From Spirochaetales bacterium (GTDB lineage: Bacteria; Spirochaetota; Spirochaetia; Sphaerochaetales; Sphaerochaetaceae): 64,000 nucleotides of DNA. Below are positions 52,269-61,180 of the stretch, one piece after another. Numbering within the stretch: position 1 is the stretch's first letter; each line of letters opens with the position of its first letter. The notes beneath the pieces were generated by a model. The model made no database searches and was not told the origin of the DNA. It worked only from the letters and a program-made list of their open reading frames with translations. The stretch is taken from assembly GCA_022788185.1 (NCBI GenBank), contig JALEVV010000033.1:1-64000 (forward strand), given 5' to 3'. The translations under genes and the position numbers were made by a program.

Positions 52269-53477
52269 GGGGAAACGGTCCCAGAGGGAGTGACAGAGGG
52301 TCTTTATGAGCCCTCTTTTTTTCTGATAGTTGTTCTTTATCGCATCCTCATAGATCTCAAGCACGCGGGAGGCAAAGGCGTCGGATGAGAAGTTGGAATC
52401 GGCAAACTCCTTGGCCTTCCGGCTCATTTCCTTTGCCTTTTCCCTGTTCTCGATGAAATATGAAAGATGCTCCTTGAATTCCTGTTCATTGGTAAAGGAC
52501 CAGCCGGTCTCACCCTCCAGAAGGACGTTGTCGAGGCACTCATCCTTCTTGCACAGCAGCGGAAGACCGCTGGAAAGGGCCTCGATGTATGTGAGTCCCT
52601 GGGTCTCGCTCTGACTGGCTGAAACGAAGATGTCGCCGAGTCTGTAGTATTTCGCTATGTCATCCTGACTGACCATTCCTGTGAATATCGTCCTGGGTGC
52701 AAGCCCCGTGGTCGCTATCTGCTGTTCGATGGACTTTCTGTCCGGACCGTCACCCACGATCAGGAACTGGTAGTCATGATCCCTGTAGTCGGAGAGGTAG
52801 TTGATGACCTCGAGAAGGTTCTTTTCCTTTCCGAGACGCCCGACGAAGATGAGGGTGGGCACATCCTTCCTGATCCCATGGTGCAGTCTCATGTTATCGG
52901 TTTCTTCCTCGGAGACCGGGGCATTGTACTTAGTCAGGTCGAGGCCTGTGGGGATCACTATGATTTTTTTCTTAATGTTGTATCCCTGAAGCTGGAGTCT
53001 GGTTTTTTCCGTGGGGGCAATGATCGCCTGCATGTAGGAAGTCACGTGCCTGATGTAGGATTTTACCAAAGGTTTACCCATCTTCTTGTTCAGGGCAAGA
53101 TAGTGGACGTAGTCCTCATAATCGGTATGGTAGGTGTGGATCATCGGCGCATTGGTGTTGCGTGAAATGTCCTTTGCCAGCGTGTAGGTGGAGAACTCGG
53201 TGTTGGTGTGGATCACATCGGGCTTCCAGTCTATGAGCTCCTGAATGTACCGCCTGTTGACGGGGTGCTTTATCCTGATGTCGGGATAGATCCTGTCCAT
53301 GCTCATCGAGCCTATGTATATCACGTTATCCTTCACGTGTGTGGAGATTGACTCTGACAGGGTAAGGACCTTAACCTCATGTCCCTTCCTTTCCAGCGCT
53401 TCCTTGAGGTTTTTTACAGATGTTATGACACCGTTTATTGCGGGATAGTATTTGTCGACTGCCAGCAGTACTTTCAT
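52260..53477 (-). CDS. GT4-family glycosyltransferase, diacylglycerol glucosyltransferase-like
   Basis: 405-residue GT-B enzyme. N-terminal DKYYPAINGVITSVKNL and HTNTEFSTYTLA, central PTGLDLTKYN, donor-site FVGRLGKEKNLLE, and SQSETQGLTYIEALSSGLP with the catalytic Glu. Most similar in pattern to 1,2-diacylglycerol 3-glucosyltransferases that make membrane glycolipids. Acceptor and sugar are inferred. Confidence 0.88.
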   Translation of the reverse strand: MKVLLAVDKYYPAINGVITSVKNLKEALERKGHEVKVLTLSESISTHVKDNVIYIGSMSMDRIYPDIRIKHPVNRRYIQELIDWKPDVIHTNTEFSTYTLAKDISRNTNAPMIHTYHTDYEDYVHYLALNKKMGKPLVKSYIRHVTSYMQAIIAPTEKTRLQLQGYNIKKKIIVIPTGLDLTKYNAPVSEEETDNMRLHHGIRKDVPTLIFVGRLGKEKNLLEVINYLSDYRDHDYQFLIVGDGPDRKSIEQQIATTGLAPRTIFTGMVSQDDIAKYYRLGDIFVSASQSETQGLTYIEALSSGLPLLCKKDECLDNVLLEGETGWSFTNEQEFKEHLSYFIENREKAKEMSRKAKEFADSNFSSDAFASRVLEIYEDAIKNNYQKKRGLIKTLCHSLWDRFPLV

Positions 53478-53573
53478 AAGTATGATTATCCAACGATTAT
53501 GCGTAAATAATCAAGGTGTGATTTTCTCAATTCCCATTGTCTCTTTTTCCCATGGTCATTATCATCTGAGGAC

Positions 53574-54755
53574 ATGAATCAGAGAAGCAGAAGGCTCCAG
53601 TTCTGGACACTCAATGCGGCCTCCTTTCTGGGACAGTGCGGCATTTCAATGGTGAATCTGGCACTGGTTTATCACCTCAGGTACACTATCGGGGCAGATG
53701 CCGGGACAATCGGTCTGGCTGCCAGCACATACACGACCGTCTATTTAATCGCATGTCTTTTATTCAGCAGGTTCTATCAGCGTTTTGCACCCCGCATCAT
53801 GGTAACGCTTTCCGTTCTCGGGATGACAATTCCCGTCACCGTGATCGCGCTCAGCCGTTCGCTTTACGTCATCTTCCCCTGTCTGGTGCTATATGGTGCC
53901 GCGATGAGCATGCTCTGGCCCCAGATGGAAGCGTGGATAACCCGTGACAGTGAGGGCAGGGACCTGAACATTCTGACAAGCTCCTTCAACTTCTCCTGGA
54001 GCTTCGGAACCGGTATCAGTCCCTATGTGGCTTCGCTTCTGGTCGTCTTCACCCCGTCCCTGGGACTGGCCGGAGGTGCCGCCATCTTCATCGTGATCGC
54101 ACTTATGATAACCCTTCTTTCCATGAACCGGGAGATCAGGGCGATAAAGCCCGAGGCCGAGCACATAAAGGAAGCAGGGGAGGGGGAGGACCACAGCACA
54201 CCGCTGCGCTTCGACTCCTATGCGGCCGTCTTTCTTGTTTACAGCGCCCTTTCGGTCGTACTGAACATCTTCCCGCTCTACACCAAGGAAGTCCTTCACA
54301 TGAGTGAGAGCGTGAACGGTTTTCTCCTGCTGCTCAGGGGATTTTCGACGTGTTTTGCCTTCATATACTTCGGAAGTACATCCTGGTGGCAGTTCAGTCT
54401 TAAGTACATCATCGGTGCCGAGGCCGCATTCATCATCCTGCTTTTCATCTTTGCCGGACAGACCTCGGTCTGGGCCCTTGGCCTTTTCATGATAGTGTTC
54501 GGAGCCCTCTTCTCGCTGTGCTACAACTTCTCGATCTTCCATGCGGCCTCAGGTGCCGTGGACAGGGGTAAGAGAATGATGATCCATGAGTGCGTGCTAA
54601 CCCTCGGACAGGTACTGGGTGTTTCGATCGGAGGGGGAATCTACGATAAGCTGGGTTTCAGGAACGTCCTCATGACGCTTGCGGCGGCAGGTGTGCTTAT
54701 GATCGCGATCCAGATTGTCATCCACGCCTTCGGAAAAAGAAAGAGGACACGCTGA
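53574..54755 (+). CDS. Major facilitator superfamily transporter
   Basis: 393 residues with about twelve hydrophobic segments and a charged central loop (about 185-215). No substrate-specific motif recognised. Its stop lies inside the terminator hairpin of the tRNA on the other strand. Confidence 0.88.
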   Translation: MNQRSRRLQFWTLNAASFLGQCGISMVNLALVYHLRYTIGADAGTIGLAASTYTTVYLIACLLFSRFYQRFAPRIMVTLSVLGMTIPVTVIALSRSLYVIFPCLVLYGAAMSMLWPQMEAWITRDSEGRDLNILTSSFNFSWSFGTGISPYVASLLVVFTPSLGLAGGAAIFIVIALMITLLSMNREIRAIKPEAEHIKEAGEGEDHSTPLRFDSYAAVFLVYSALSVVLNIFPLYTKEVLHMSESVNGFLLLLRGFSTCFAFIYFGSTSWWQFSLKYIIGAEAAFIILLFIFAGQTSVWALGLFMIVFGALFSLCYNFSIFHAASGAVDRGKRMMIHECVLTLGQVLGVSIGGGIYDKLGFRNVLMTLAAAGVLMIAIQIVIHAFGKRKRTR

Positions 54756-54765
54756 AGTGTCCTCT
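54730..54765 (-). terminator. Terminator of the CAT tRNA, inside the MFS gene end
   Basis: On the minus strand a perfect 9-bp stem AGAGGACAC / GTGTCCTCT with a 6-base loop follows the tRNA and leads into TTTCTTTTT. It spans the last codons and stop of the MFS gene. Confidence 0.75.
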
Positions 54766-54766
54766 A

Positions 54767-54839
54767 TGGGCCCAGGTGGATTTGAACCACCGACCTACGG
54801 GTTATGAGTCCGCAGCTCTGACCGCTGAGCTATAGGCCC
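54767..54839 (-). tRNA. tRNA with CAT anticodon (elongator Met or Ile2)
   Basis: 73-nt cloverleaf. Acceptor GGGCCTA pairs with TGGGCCC; the T-arm GGTGG-TTCAAAT-CCACC is intact; the D-arm uses GCTC/GAGC; the anticodon loop CTCATAA places CAT at 54804-54806. CCA is not encoded. The CAT anticodon fits elongator methionine, or isoleucine if lysidine-modified. The anticodon stem has one A-C mismatch (A31-C39) and a G-T pair. Confidence 0.92.
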
Positions 54840-54849
54840 GAATAGCGTA

Positions 54850-54878
54850 AATATAACAGGCATTTTCTTTATTTGCAA
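54850..54878 (-). promoter_or_regulatory. tRNA promoter
   Basis: On the minus strand TTGCAA (54873-54878) and TATATT (54850-54855) are spaced by 17 bp, ending 11 bp before the mature tRNA. Confidence 0.75.
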
Positions 54879-54996
54879 GGGGAGGCGGAAGTAATTCCGT
54901 TCATGGAAAAAGGCAGTACTTTTTCAAAAACCTTTTACTTTGTGAACGTTGTGCCCGTCCCCCCACTCTGATATAATCTCTGAAACGGAGGTCTTT

Positions 54997-56157
54997 ATGG
55001 TAAAAAAGATCATGGTGACGGCAGTGGTTCTCCTGCTTGCCGTAACTTCGGTATTTGCAGCACCGCTGCGTTTTGTGTTCGGCGATCTTGGTCAGCACCC
55101 TGAGATTCTGATGGGCTTCCTGCCTTCCTATCTGCTTGCAGGTGCGGGATACAGACCCGTGGAGCTCATTGAAGGTGATGTGACGGAAATACAGCTTCTT
55201 GCAGGTCTTGGCTACAACCAGAGAAAGGTGTGGCAGGATTGTTTAAGCGGGGAAGTGGTAAAGAAAGACCCGATAGTCTACGACGTGCTTGAAACCGACT
55301 GGATCCTGAGATTCGTCCAGGGCTTCGGTGACAGCAGCGTGGCAGGAAAGGATCTTTTCACCATGACGGCAGGCTATGAGGGCAAGCTGGAGTTTGCGCT
55401 TGACAGCATGGTGAAGGGCCAGACCAGGAATAACGGTATTCCGAGTATGATAAGAAGTCTTGATGACAGGATCGGAACCTATGACGGTGACATCTATCCC
55501 GACCTTCGCGGTAACAGGACTGCCCTCGGCAGTGTGCTTGCCCTGCAGTTAAAGTATGACGAGATGGATGACAGAATGACCACGACGGATGGTTTTGTGG
55601 CCAAGGCTGATCTCAAGTGGGCTCCCTCCTTTCTGAACGGCGCACTCGACGGAAAGGCTGATTACTACTCTCTCACTCTCAATGCCGTGGCGGCAAAGAC
55701 GGTTTTCGCCTACAGTGAAAACGGTAAGGACATGTTTACGATAACCCTGGTTGACAGGGGCAACGTGAACTGGACAGACGGTTCGATTGTTCCCGTATGG
55801 GCTCAGGGCCCTGTGTCCCTCGGCCGCAAGGTCAGGGGATTCAACACCTGGACATACAATACCCAGTTCACTGCAGTGAACAACTTCGACGTGAGATTCG
55901 CAGGACCCAACCTGGGCGTTAAGGGCATATTCCCGAGAGTAAACCTCTTCTACGATATCGGCTACGGCTGCGGTAAGTACTTCAACACCCAGATCTCAGA
56001 GGGCAACTTCCTGATGAGCACCGGTGTTCAGGTTACGGTGTCCTTCTTCGATTTCATCGACCTGGGATATCAGGTGGCTTACCTATTCAGCGGGGAGAAG
56101 TTCTCCGAAGGAACAAAGAAGGTTGTGGGAAGCTTCACCTTCTTCCTCGATTTCTAA
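54997..56157 (+). CDS. Exported protein, probable outer-membrane type, unknown
   Basis: 386 residues with a signal peptide ending VFAAP and GGAGG 5 bases before the ATG. The rest is rich in alternating aromatic/polar strands with a terminal Phe (FFLDF), suggesting an outer-membrane beta-barrel. No family recognised. Convergent with rlpA, overlapping by 4 bp. Confidence 0.75.
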   Translation: MVKKIMVTAVVLLLAVTSVFAAPLRFVFGDLGQHPEILMGFLPSYLLAGAGYRPVELIEGDVTEIQLLAGLGYNQRKVWQDCLSGEVVKKDPIVYDVLETDWILRFVQGFGDSSVAGKDLFTMTAGYEGKLEFALDSMVKGQTRNNGIPSMIRSLDDRIGTYDGDIYPDLRGNRTALGSVLALQLKYDEMDDRMTTTDGFVAKADLKWAPSFLNGALDGKADYYSLTLNAVAAKTVFAYSENGKDMFTITLVDRGNVNWTDGSIVPVWAQGPVSLGRKVRGFNTWTYNTQFTAVNNFDVRFAGPNLGVKGIFPRVNLFYDIGYGCGKYFNTQISEGNFLMSTGVQVTVSFFDFIDLGYQVAYLFSGEKFSEGTKKVVGSFTFFLDF

Positions 56158-56774
56158 ATACTGTAGGGATTGACCTCGCCCTTCACGAGGGGCTCGGTTA
56201 TCCCTGCTTCCTCAAGCGTCTTCAGCACGCTTTCCAGTCTGTAGGACTGGATGTACATGACGCTGATGCGGACCATCGGCCCGTCGATAATGTCGACGGT
56301 GGGCCTGAGGCCCGCTTTTTTTATGTTCTCAACCACCGTATAGGCATTCTTAATGTTCGTGTACGTTCCGATCTGGATGGTGTACCACCCGGTCTCCAAG
56401 CCCCTGATGTATTTTGTTTCCGGTGTTTCCGGCTCCGAGAGGACTTCCAGAGTCACTTCGGCAATTCCCTTTTCATATATTCCCAGCTGTCTTGCCGCTT
56501 CCGGCGTCAGGTCTATGATGCGGTCCTCCGCATAGGGACCCCTGTCGTTTATCCTGACCTCGACAGAGGCTCCGGTTGCTTTGTCAGTTACCCTTACAAT
56601 GGAACCGAAGGTAAGAGTCCGGTGGGCTGCGGTCATGGCGGAGGTATCAAATACCTCCCCGTTGGCTGTAAGGGCGCCCTTGCGGTCTGCGGTATACCAG
56701 GATGCGATTCCGTCCTCGGCAAAGAGGGAAAAAGAGAGAATTGTAAGCAGGAACAGTATGAAAAGCTTCTTCAT
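56154..56774 (-). CDS. rlpA: RlpA-like lytic transglycosylase with SPOR domain
   Basis: 206 residues. Signal peptide ending LFAED, a double-psi beta-barrel domain (GIASWYTADRKGALTANGE ... AAHRTLTFGSIVRVT ... NDRGPYAEDRIIDLT with the catalytic Asp) and a C-terminal SPOR-type domain (about 125-200). Cuts glycan strands lacking peptides at the septum. No lipobox, so secreted rather than lipid-anchored. Confidence 0.9.
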   Translation of the reverse strand: MKKLFILFLLTILSFSLFAEDGIASWYTADRKGALTANGEVFDTSAMTAAHRTLTFGSIVRVTDKATGASVEVRINDRGPYAEDRIIDLTPEAARQLGIYEKGIAEVTLEVLSEPETPETKYIRGLETGWYTIQIGTYTNIKNAYTVVENIKKAGLRPTVDIIDGPMVRISVMYIQSYRLESVLKTLEEAGITEPLVKGEVNPYSI

Positions 56775-56861
56775 GCTTTGAATAATACCGTAGTTTGGTT
56801 TTTTGTCAAAGGCAATTCCACATGTGGCAATAAATCATAAATTATGCCATAATCAGCTGTT

Positions 56862-58436
56862 ATGAGTGAAATACAGAACAATCACTGGGCAGATATTTAT
56901 GCCGACAGGATAATACGCGAGAAGGGTGATAAGGAAGTCTATACATGCGCAAGCGGAATCACGCCTTCCGGAACGGTTCATATCGGAAACTTCAGGGAGA
57001 TCATCTCCGTTGAACTCGTCGTGAGAGCCCTCAGGGCCAGGGGAAAGAACGTAAGGTTCATCTACTCATGGGATGACTATGATGTATTCAGAAAGGTCCC
57101 CAAGAACATGCCTGAGCAGGAAAAGCTCGCCACATATCTCAGAAAGCCCATCACGCTCGTGCCCGACACGACAGGCAGGGCAGACAACTATGCCAGGGGC
57201 AATGAGCTGGATGTGGAGAAGATCCTTCCCAAGGTGGGTGTCACTCCCGAATACCTCTATCAGGCAGAGCGCTACCGTTCCTCAATGTATGCTGAGGGCA
57301 TGAGGACAGCCCTGGAAAAGAGAGCCGAGATCAAGGCCGTGCTCGATGAGTTCAGGACAGAGCCTCTTCCTGAGGACTGGTGGCCGATTTCCGTCTTCAG
57401 TTCCTTCACCGATAAGGACACAACCACGGTCCTCGGCTGGGACGGTGAGTGGGGCATCACATACCGCGATGACTCAACAGGTCAGGAGGAGACCATTGAC
57501 CTCAGGACCACACCCTATGCAAAGCTCCCCTGGAGAATTGACTGGCCGATGAGATGGGCCCGTGAGGGTGTCGACTTCGAGCCTGCAGGAAAGGACCACC
57601 ACTCCGAGGGCGGCTCCTTCGATACCTCGAAGAAGATCGTGAAGCTCTTCGGCGGCGAAGCTCCCGTTTCCTTCCAGTATGACTTCATATCCATCAAGGG
57701 ACGCGGCGGCAAGATAAGCTCCTCCTCCGGTGAGGTCATCTCCCTTTACGACGTGCTTGAGGTCTACACACCTGAAATCTGCCGTTACCTCTTTGTGTCC
57801 ACAAGACCCAATACCGAGTTTGCCATTTCCTTTGACCTTGATGTTCTCAAGATCTACGAGGATTATGACAACTGTGAGAGGATTTACTTCGGCCTTCTCG
57901 ACGTGAATGAGAAGAGAAGGGCAAAGGAAAAGAGAATCTACGAGCTCTCTCAGGTGGGTGAGGTTCCCACTGAGCCCTCATACCAGATTCCGTTCCGCCA
58001 CCTTTGCAACCTGCTGCAGATCCACTCCGGTGATAAGGAAGCAGTGCTCAGATCCCTTCCTGACATCACGGAAAGTCAGGCAGCCAGACTTAAGCAGAGA
58101 ATGGACTGTGCCTGGGCCTGGATCACGACCTTCGCACCCGAGGAGTTCAGATGGTCACTTGCCGATGAGGGCACACCGCTCGTTGAGGTAAGTGAAGGTG
58201 AGAGAAGGGCTCTCTCTTCCCTCGCAGCGTCCGTCCGCGCCCATCTGGATGAGTGCACCGAGAAGGAGTTCTCCAACTACCTCTATGAGGCAGCTGCGGC
58301 AGGTGAGCTTGAAAGCGCAGCCTTCTTCTCCCTGGTTTACCGCGTGCTCATCGGTAAGGAGAGGGGACCCAAGCTTGCGGGCTTCATCAAGACCTGCGGT
58401 GCAGACAGAATTGCAACCATCCTGGAGAGGTACTGA
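56862..58436 (+). CDS. lysS: Class I lysyl-tRNA synthetase
   Basis: 524 residues. The HIGH motif is HIGN (in GTVHIGNFREI) and the KMSKS loop is KISSSSGEV, both class I signatures. Class I LysRS replaces the class II enzyme in spirochaetes, most archaea and a few other bacteria, so this supports the assignment. Followed after 1 bp by the flavoprotein gene. Confidence 0.95.
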   Translation: MSEIQNNHWADIYADRIIREKGDKEVYTCASGITPSGTVHIGNFREIISVELVVRALRARGKNVRFIYSWDDYDVFRKVPKNMPEQEKLATYLRKPITLVPDTTGRADNYARGNELDVEKILPKVGVTPEYLYQAERYRSSMYAEGMRTALEKRAEIKAVLDEFRTEPLPEDWWPISVFSSFTDKDTTTVLGWDGEWGITYRDDSTGQEETIDLRTTPYAKLPWRIDWPMRWAREGVDFEPAGKDHHSEGGSFDTSKKIVKLFGGEAPVSFQYDFISIKGRGGKISSSSGEVISLYDVLEVYTPEICRYLFVSTRPNTEFAISFDLDVLKIYEDYDNCERIYFGLLDVNEKRRAKEKRIYELSQVGEVPTEPSYQIPFRHLCNLLQIHSGDKEAVLRSLPDITESQAARLKQRMDCAWAWITTFAPEEFRWSLADEGTPLVEVSEGERRALSSLAASVRAHLDECTEKEFSNYLYEAAAAGELESAAFFSLVYRVLIGKERGPKLAGFIKTCGADRIATILERY

Positions 58437-58437
58437 G

Positions 58438-59001
58438 ATGGATGTCATCCTCTTAAACGGTTCCCCGAATGAGAAGGGCTGTACATACACGGCCCTCTCG
58501 GAGATTAAGGATACTCTTGAGAAGGAAGGTCTTACCGCTGAGATAATCCACGTGGCAAAGGAAGGCTTTACCCGTGAGGATGTGGATGCGGTTGCCGAAA
58601 AGGTTAAGTCGGCTGACGGACTCATTCTGGGATCTCCCGTCTGGTATGCATCCTCCTGCGGGCTTGGCGACTACTTCTTCGATCTTCTCTTTTCCAGAGT
58701 AGGATCCTTCATGAAGCTGAAGTTCGGTGCTTCCGTCGTGTCGTGCAGAAGGGGCGGTGCTTCCGCTGCCTTCGATCAGCTGAACAAGTACTTCACCATC
58801 TCCCAGATGGCGGTCGTTTCCTCCAACTACTGGAATCAGGTGCATGGAAACACCCCTGAGGAAGTTAAGAAGGATGAGGAAGGAATGCAGACGATGAGAA
58901 TCCTGGCCCGCAACATGGCCTATCTCATCAAAGCGGTCAGAAAGGCTGAATTGCCCCTTCCCGAAGCCGAAGTGAAGATCAAGACGAACTTCATCAGATA
59001 A
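58438..59001 (+). CDS. Flavodoxin-fold NADPH-dependent FMN reductase
   Basis: 187-residue cytosolic flavoprotein. LLNGSPNEKGCTYTAL is the phosphate loop for FMN and GLILGSPVWYASSCG the flavin-ring loop. Probably reduces quinones, azo compounds or iron chelates; the true acceptor is unknown. In an apparent operon with lysS, ending at a terminator. Confidence 0.9.
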   Translation: MDVILLNGSPNEKGCTYTALSEIKDTLEKEGLTAEIIHVAKEGFTREDVDAVAEKVKSADGLILGSPVWYASSCGLGDYFFDLLFSRVGSFMKLKFGASVVSCRRGGASAAFDQLNKYFTISQMAVVSSNYWNQVHGNTPEEVKKDEEGMQTMRILARNMAYLIKAVRKAELPLPEAEVKIKTNFIR

Positions 59002-59008
59002 TCATTCA

Positions 59009-59038
59009 GGCATCCTCTCCTTCGGGGATGCCTTTTTT
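59009..59038 (+). terminator. Terminator after the flavoprotein gene
   Basis: 7-bp stem GGCATCC / GGATGCC with T6. The ribosome site of the next gene follows 2 bp after the T-tract. Confidence 0.85.
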
Positions 59039-59050
59039 CAGGAGGTTTAC

Positions 59051-59284
59051 GTGAACTTTTCGGATATGATGAAAATGAAGGGTGCCTGGGATAAGTTTTC
59101 CTCATCGCACCCTCAGTTTGTCAGGTTCCTCTCCTACATGGACTCATCTCCGGTGACGGAGGGAACGGTGTTCCGTCTCTCCGTTCAGCGCCCGGGAGAG
59201 GAAAAGGAAGTCAGGACCAGCATTGCCATAAACGAAAGCGACCTGGAGCTTATTGAGCTTCTCAAGTCCATGGCCCGCAAGTGA
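59051..59284 (+). CDS. Unknown small protein (77 aa)
   Basis: GTG start with AGGAGG 7 bases upstream, directly behind a terminator. Soluble, no recognised domain; ends IELLKSMARK. The ribosome site and codon use support translation. Confidence 0.7.
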   Translation: MNFSDMMKMKGAWDKFSSSHPQFVRFLSYMDSSPVTEGTVFRLSVQRPGEEKEVRTSIAINESDLELIELLKSMARK

Positions 59285-60172
59285 TCAGAGGGTTCTGAAG
59301 ATCTTATCCAGAACCACCTGGTTGTTTCTCCACTTGGGATTTGCCTTCACCCTTAAGTCAAGGGTGAGGGAAGAGCCCGGGAATATGCGCTTTATTTCCT
59401 TAAAGGCTTCCTTTCTTATCTTCTTTATGTTCTCGCCGCCCTTACCGACGATGATACCCTTCTGACCGTCACGCTCAGTGATGATGAAGGCCCTTACCCA
59501 GACAGACTGCTCTGTTTCGTTATACTCAATGTCCGCCACATCCACGTAGATTACGTGGGGAAGCTCATCGGTGAGCAGGTTTATGGTCTTTTCCCTAATT
59601 ATCTCTGAGATCCTGAACTCCAGCGGCTGATCGGTATAGGCTTCCTCCCCGTAGAGAAGGTCTCCCTCCTTTGCCAGGGCAAAGAGCTCGATGAGAATCT
59701 CATCCACGCCCTCGTCATTGAGTCCGCTTGCAGTGAGTATGACACTGCTCTTCACATGGTGCGTGAGAAAGAACTCCGCATCCTTCCTCTGGTCCTCGCT
59801 GACAACGTCACTCTTGTTCAGAACTGTGACTATGGGAGCCTTCACGGCCGAAAGAAGGGCTGTTATCGCTTCCTCTTCCTCGCCCATGGGTCTTGTGGCA
59901 TCGACGATGTAAAGGATGATGTCGCTCTCACTCAGCGCACCTGCGGTTATTTCCTGCATCCTTCTGTTGATCGTCTTTCCGCCTAAGTGGTAGCCCGGCG
60001 TGTCAGTGAATATGAGCTGTCCCCTCTGATCGGTATAAATGCCCCTTATCGCATTTCGCGTGGTCTGCGGGGTCGGGGCCGTGATCGAGACCTTCATTTC
60101 GCATATCGTGTTAATAAGGGTTGATTTTCCCGCACTTGGACGCCCTATAACGGACACTGTCGCACACTTCAT
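59285..60172 (-). CDS. era: GTPase Era
   Basis: 295 residues. G1 GRPSAGKSTL, G3 DTPG, G4 NKSD, then a C-terminal KH domain with GIIVGKGGENIKKI. Binds 16S rRNA and helps mature the small subunit. I chose the ATG at 60172 because GGAG precedes it; an ATG 8 codons upstream is open. Its start region overlaps the divergent clpP promoter region by tens of bases. Confidence 0.94.
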   Translation of the reverse strand: MKCATVSVIGRPSAGKSTLINTICEMKVSITAPTPQTTRNAIRGIYTDQRGQLIFTDTPGYHLGGKTINRRMQEITAGALSESDIILYIVDATRPMGEEEEAITALLSAVKAPIVTVLNKSDVVSEDQRKDAEFFLTHHVKSSVILTASGLNDEGVDEILIELFALAKEGDLLYGEEAYTDQPLEFRISEIIREKTINLLTDELPHVIYVDVADIEYNETEQSVWVRAFIITERDGQKGIIVGKGGENIKKIRKEAFKEIKRIFPGSSLTLDLRVKANPKWRNNQVVLDKIFRTL

Positions 60173-60235
60173 TGCCTTCTCCTCATGGGACGGCAAACCT
60201 TTTCACCGGCCCTTTTTTCGATTATACTGAAAAAC

Positions 60236-60808
60236 ATGAGTGAAGAGAAGAAGAATACGGGTGCAGCAAACCCTGCACTGGATGATAAACTTATGAAGAC
60301 ACGCTCCGTGATGCTCACGGGCGAGATCACGAAGGAAAGCGCTGATCAGGTGGTCAGACAGCTTCTGGTGCTGGACAGCGAATCGGATGAACCCATAACT
60401 GTATATATCAACTCCCCCGGCGGGGACGTGGATGCGGGCTTTGCCATCTACGACATGGTGAGATTCATCTCGGCTCCCGTAACGATGGTGGGAATCGGAC
60501 TGGTTGCCTCCGCAGCCTCACTGGTACTGCTGGCAGTACCTGCCGAAAGAAGGGTCGGCTTTGCCAACTCCTCATACCTCATCCATCAGCCCCTTTCGAA
60601 GATGAAGGGTGTTGCCGCCGACGTGCTGATCCATGCTTCCGTCATTGAGCGCCTCAGGGCCAAGCTTGACGGCATCATCGCCGAAGCAACGGGAAAGAGT
60701 GTGGATGAAGTAAGTGCCGACACCGAGCGTGACCACTGGCTCTTTGCCGATGAGGCACTCTCTTATGGCCTCATTTCCCGCATCGTGAAGTCAAAGTCAG
60801 AGCTCTGA
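60236..60808 (+). CDS. clpP: ClpP-family serine peptidase
   Basis: 190 residues. Catalytic Ser92 (GLVASAA, in place of the usual GQAASMG), His117 (LIHQP) and Asp in ADTERDHW are all present, as is the oligomer-handle region. Sequence is divergent from ordinary ClpP1, so it may be a second paralogue. Partner ATPase not in the window. No clear Shine-Dalgarno; start inferred from family length. Confidence 0.88.
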   Translation: MSEEKKNTGAANPALDDKLMKTRSVMLTGEITKESADQVVRQLLVLDSESDEPITVYINSPGGDVDAGFAIYDMVRFISAPVTMVGIGLVASAASLVLLAVPAERRVGFANSSYLIHQPLSKMKGVAADVLIHASVIERLRAKLDGIIAEATGKSVDEVSADTERDHWLFADEALSYGLISRIVKSKSEL

Positions 60809-61132
60809 TTTCTTTTTCCGTGATTTTTTCTTAGGAGGACGAAGCTCATCCCTGACGTGATTCACGTAGGCACACAGAGTCTCCGAGTCCTCCACATCCT
60901 CAATATACTGGTGAAGCTTTGCACCCTCAAACGGATAACCCTCCGGAAGGTCAGGTGCGAAGCTTCTTCCTTTTTCAGTGTTCGCGAAGTAGAAAACGTC
61001 ATCGCATACCAGCCCCAGGACGCATCCGTCCAGATAGATGCAGTAATCACCGAAAAGTTTCCTGAAGGTCACACAACCGCATGGGGAGAGCTGATCTGAA
61101 AGGAACTGTACAAACTCAAGAGTGGAAGCCAT
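60797..61132 (-). CDS. TfoX N-terminal domain protein
   Basis: 111 residues. FVQFLSDQLSPCG, FRKLFGDYCIYLDG and GYPFEGAKLHQY fit the TfoX-N family (competence-regulator relatives), with a basic Lys/Arg-rich tail. Start at 61132. The frame extends much farther upstream but those residues lack protein character and overlap the divergent gene. Overlaps clpP end by 12 bp. Confidence 0.8.
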   Translation of the reverse strand: MASTLEFVQFLSDQLSPCGCVTFRKLFGDYCIYLDGCVLGLVCDDVFYFANTEKGRSFAPDLPEGYPFEGAKLHQYIEDVEDSETLCAYVNHVRDELRPPKKKSRKKKSEL

Positions 61133-61180
61133 GATTCCACTATACCACGGAAAAACGGAAGGTTTCAGTTTATTATTAAT

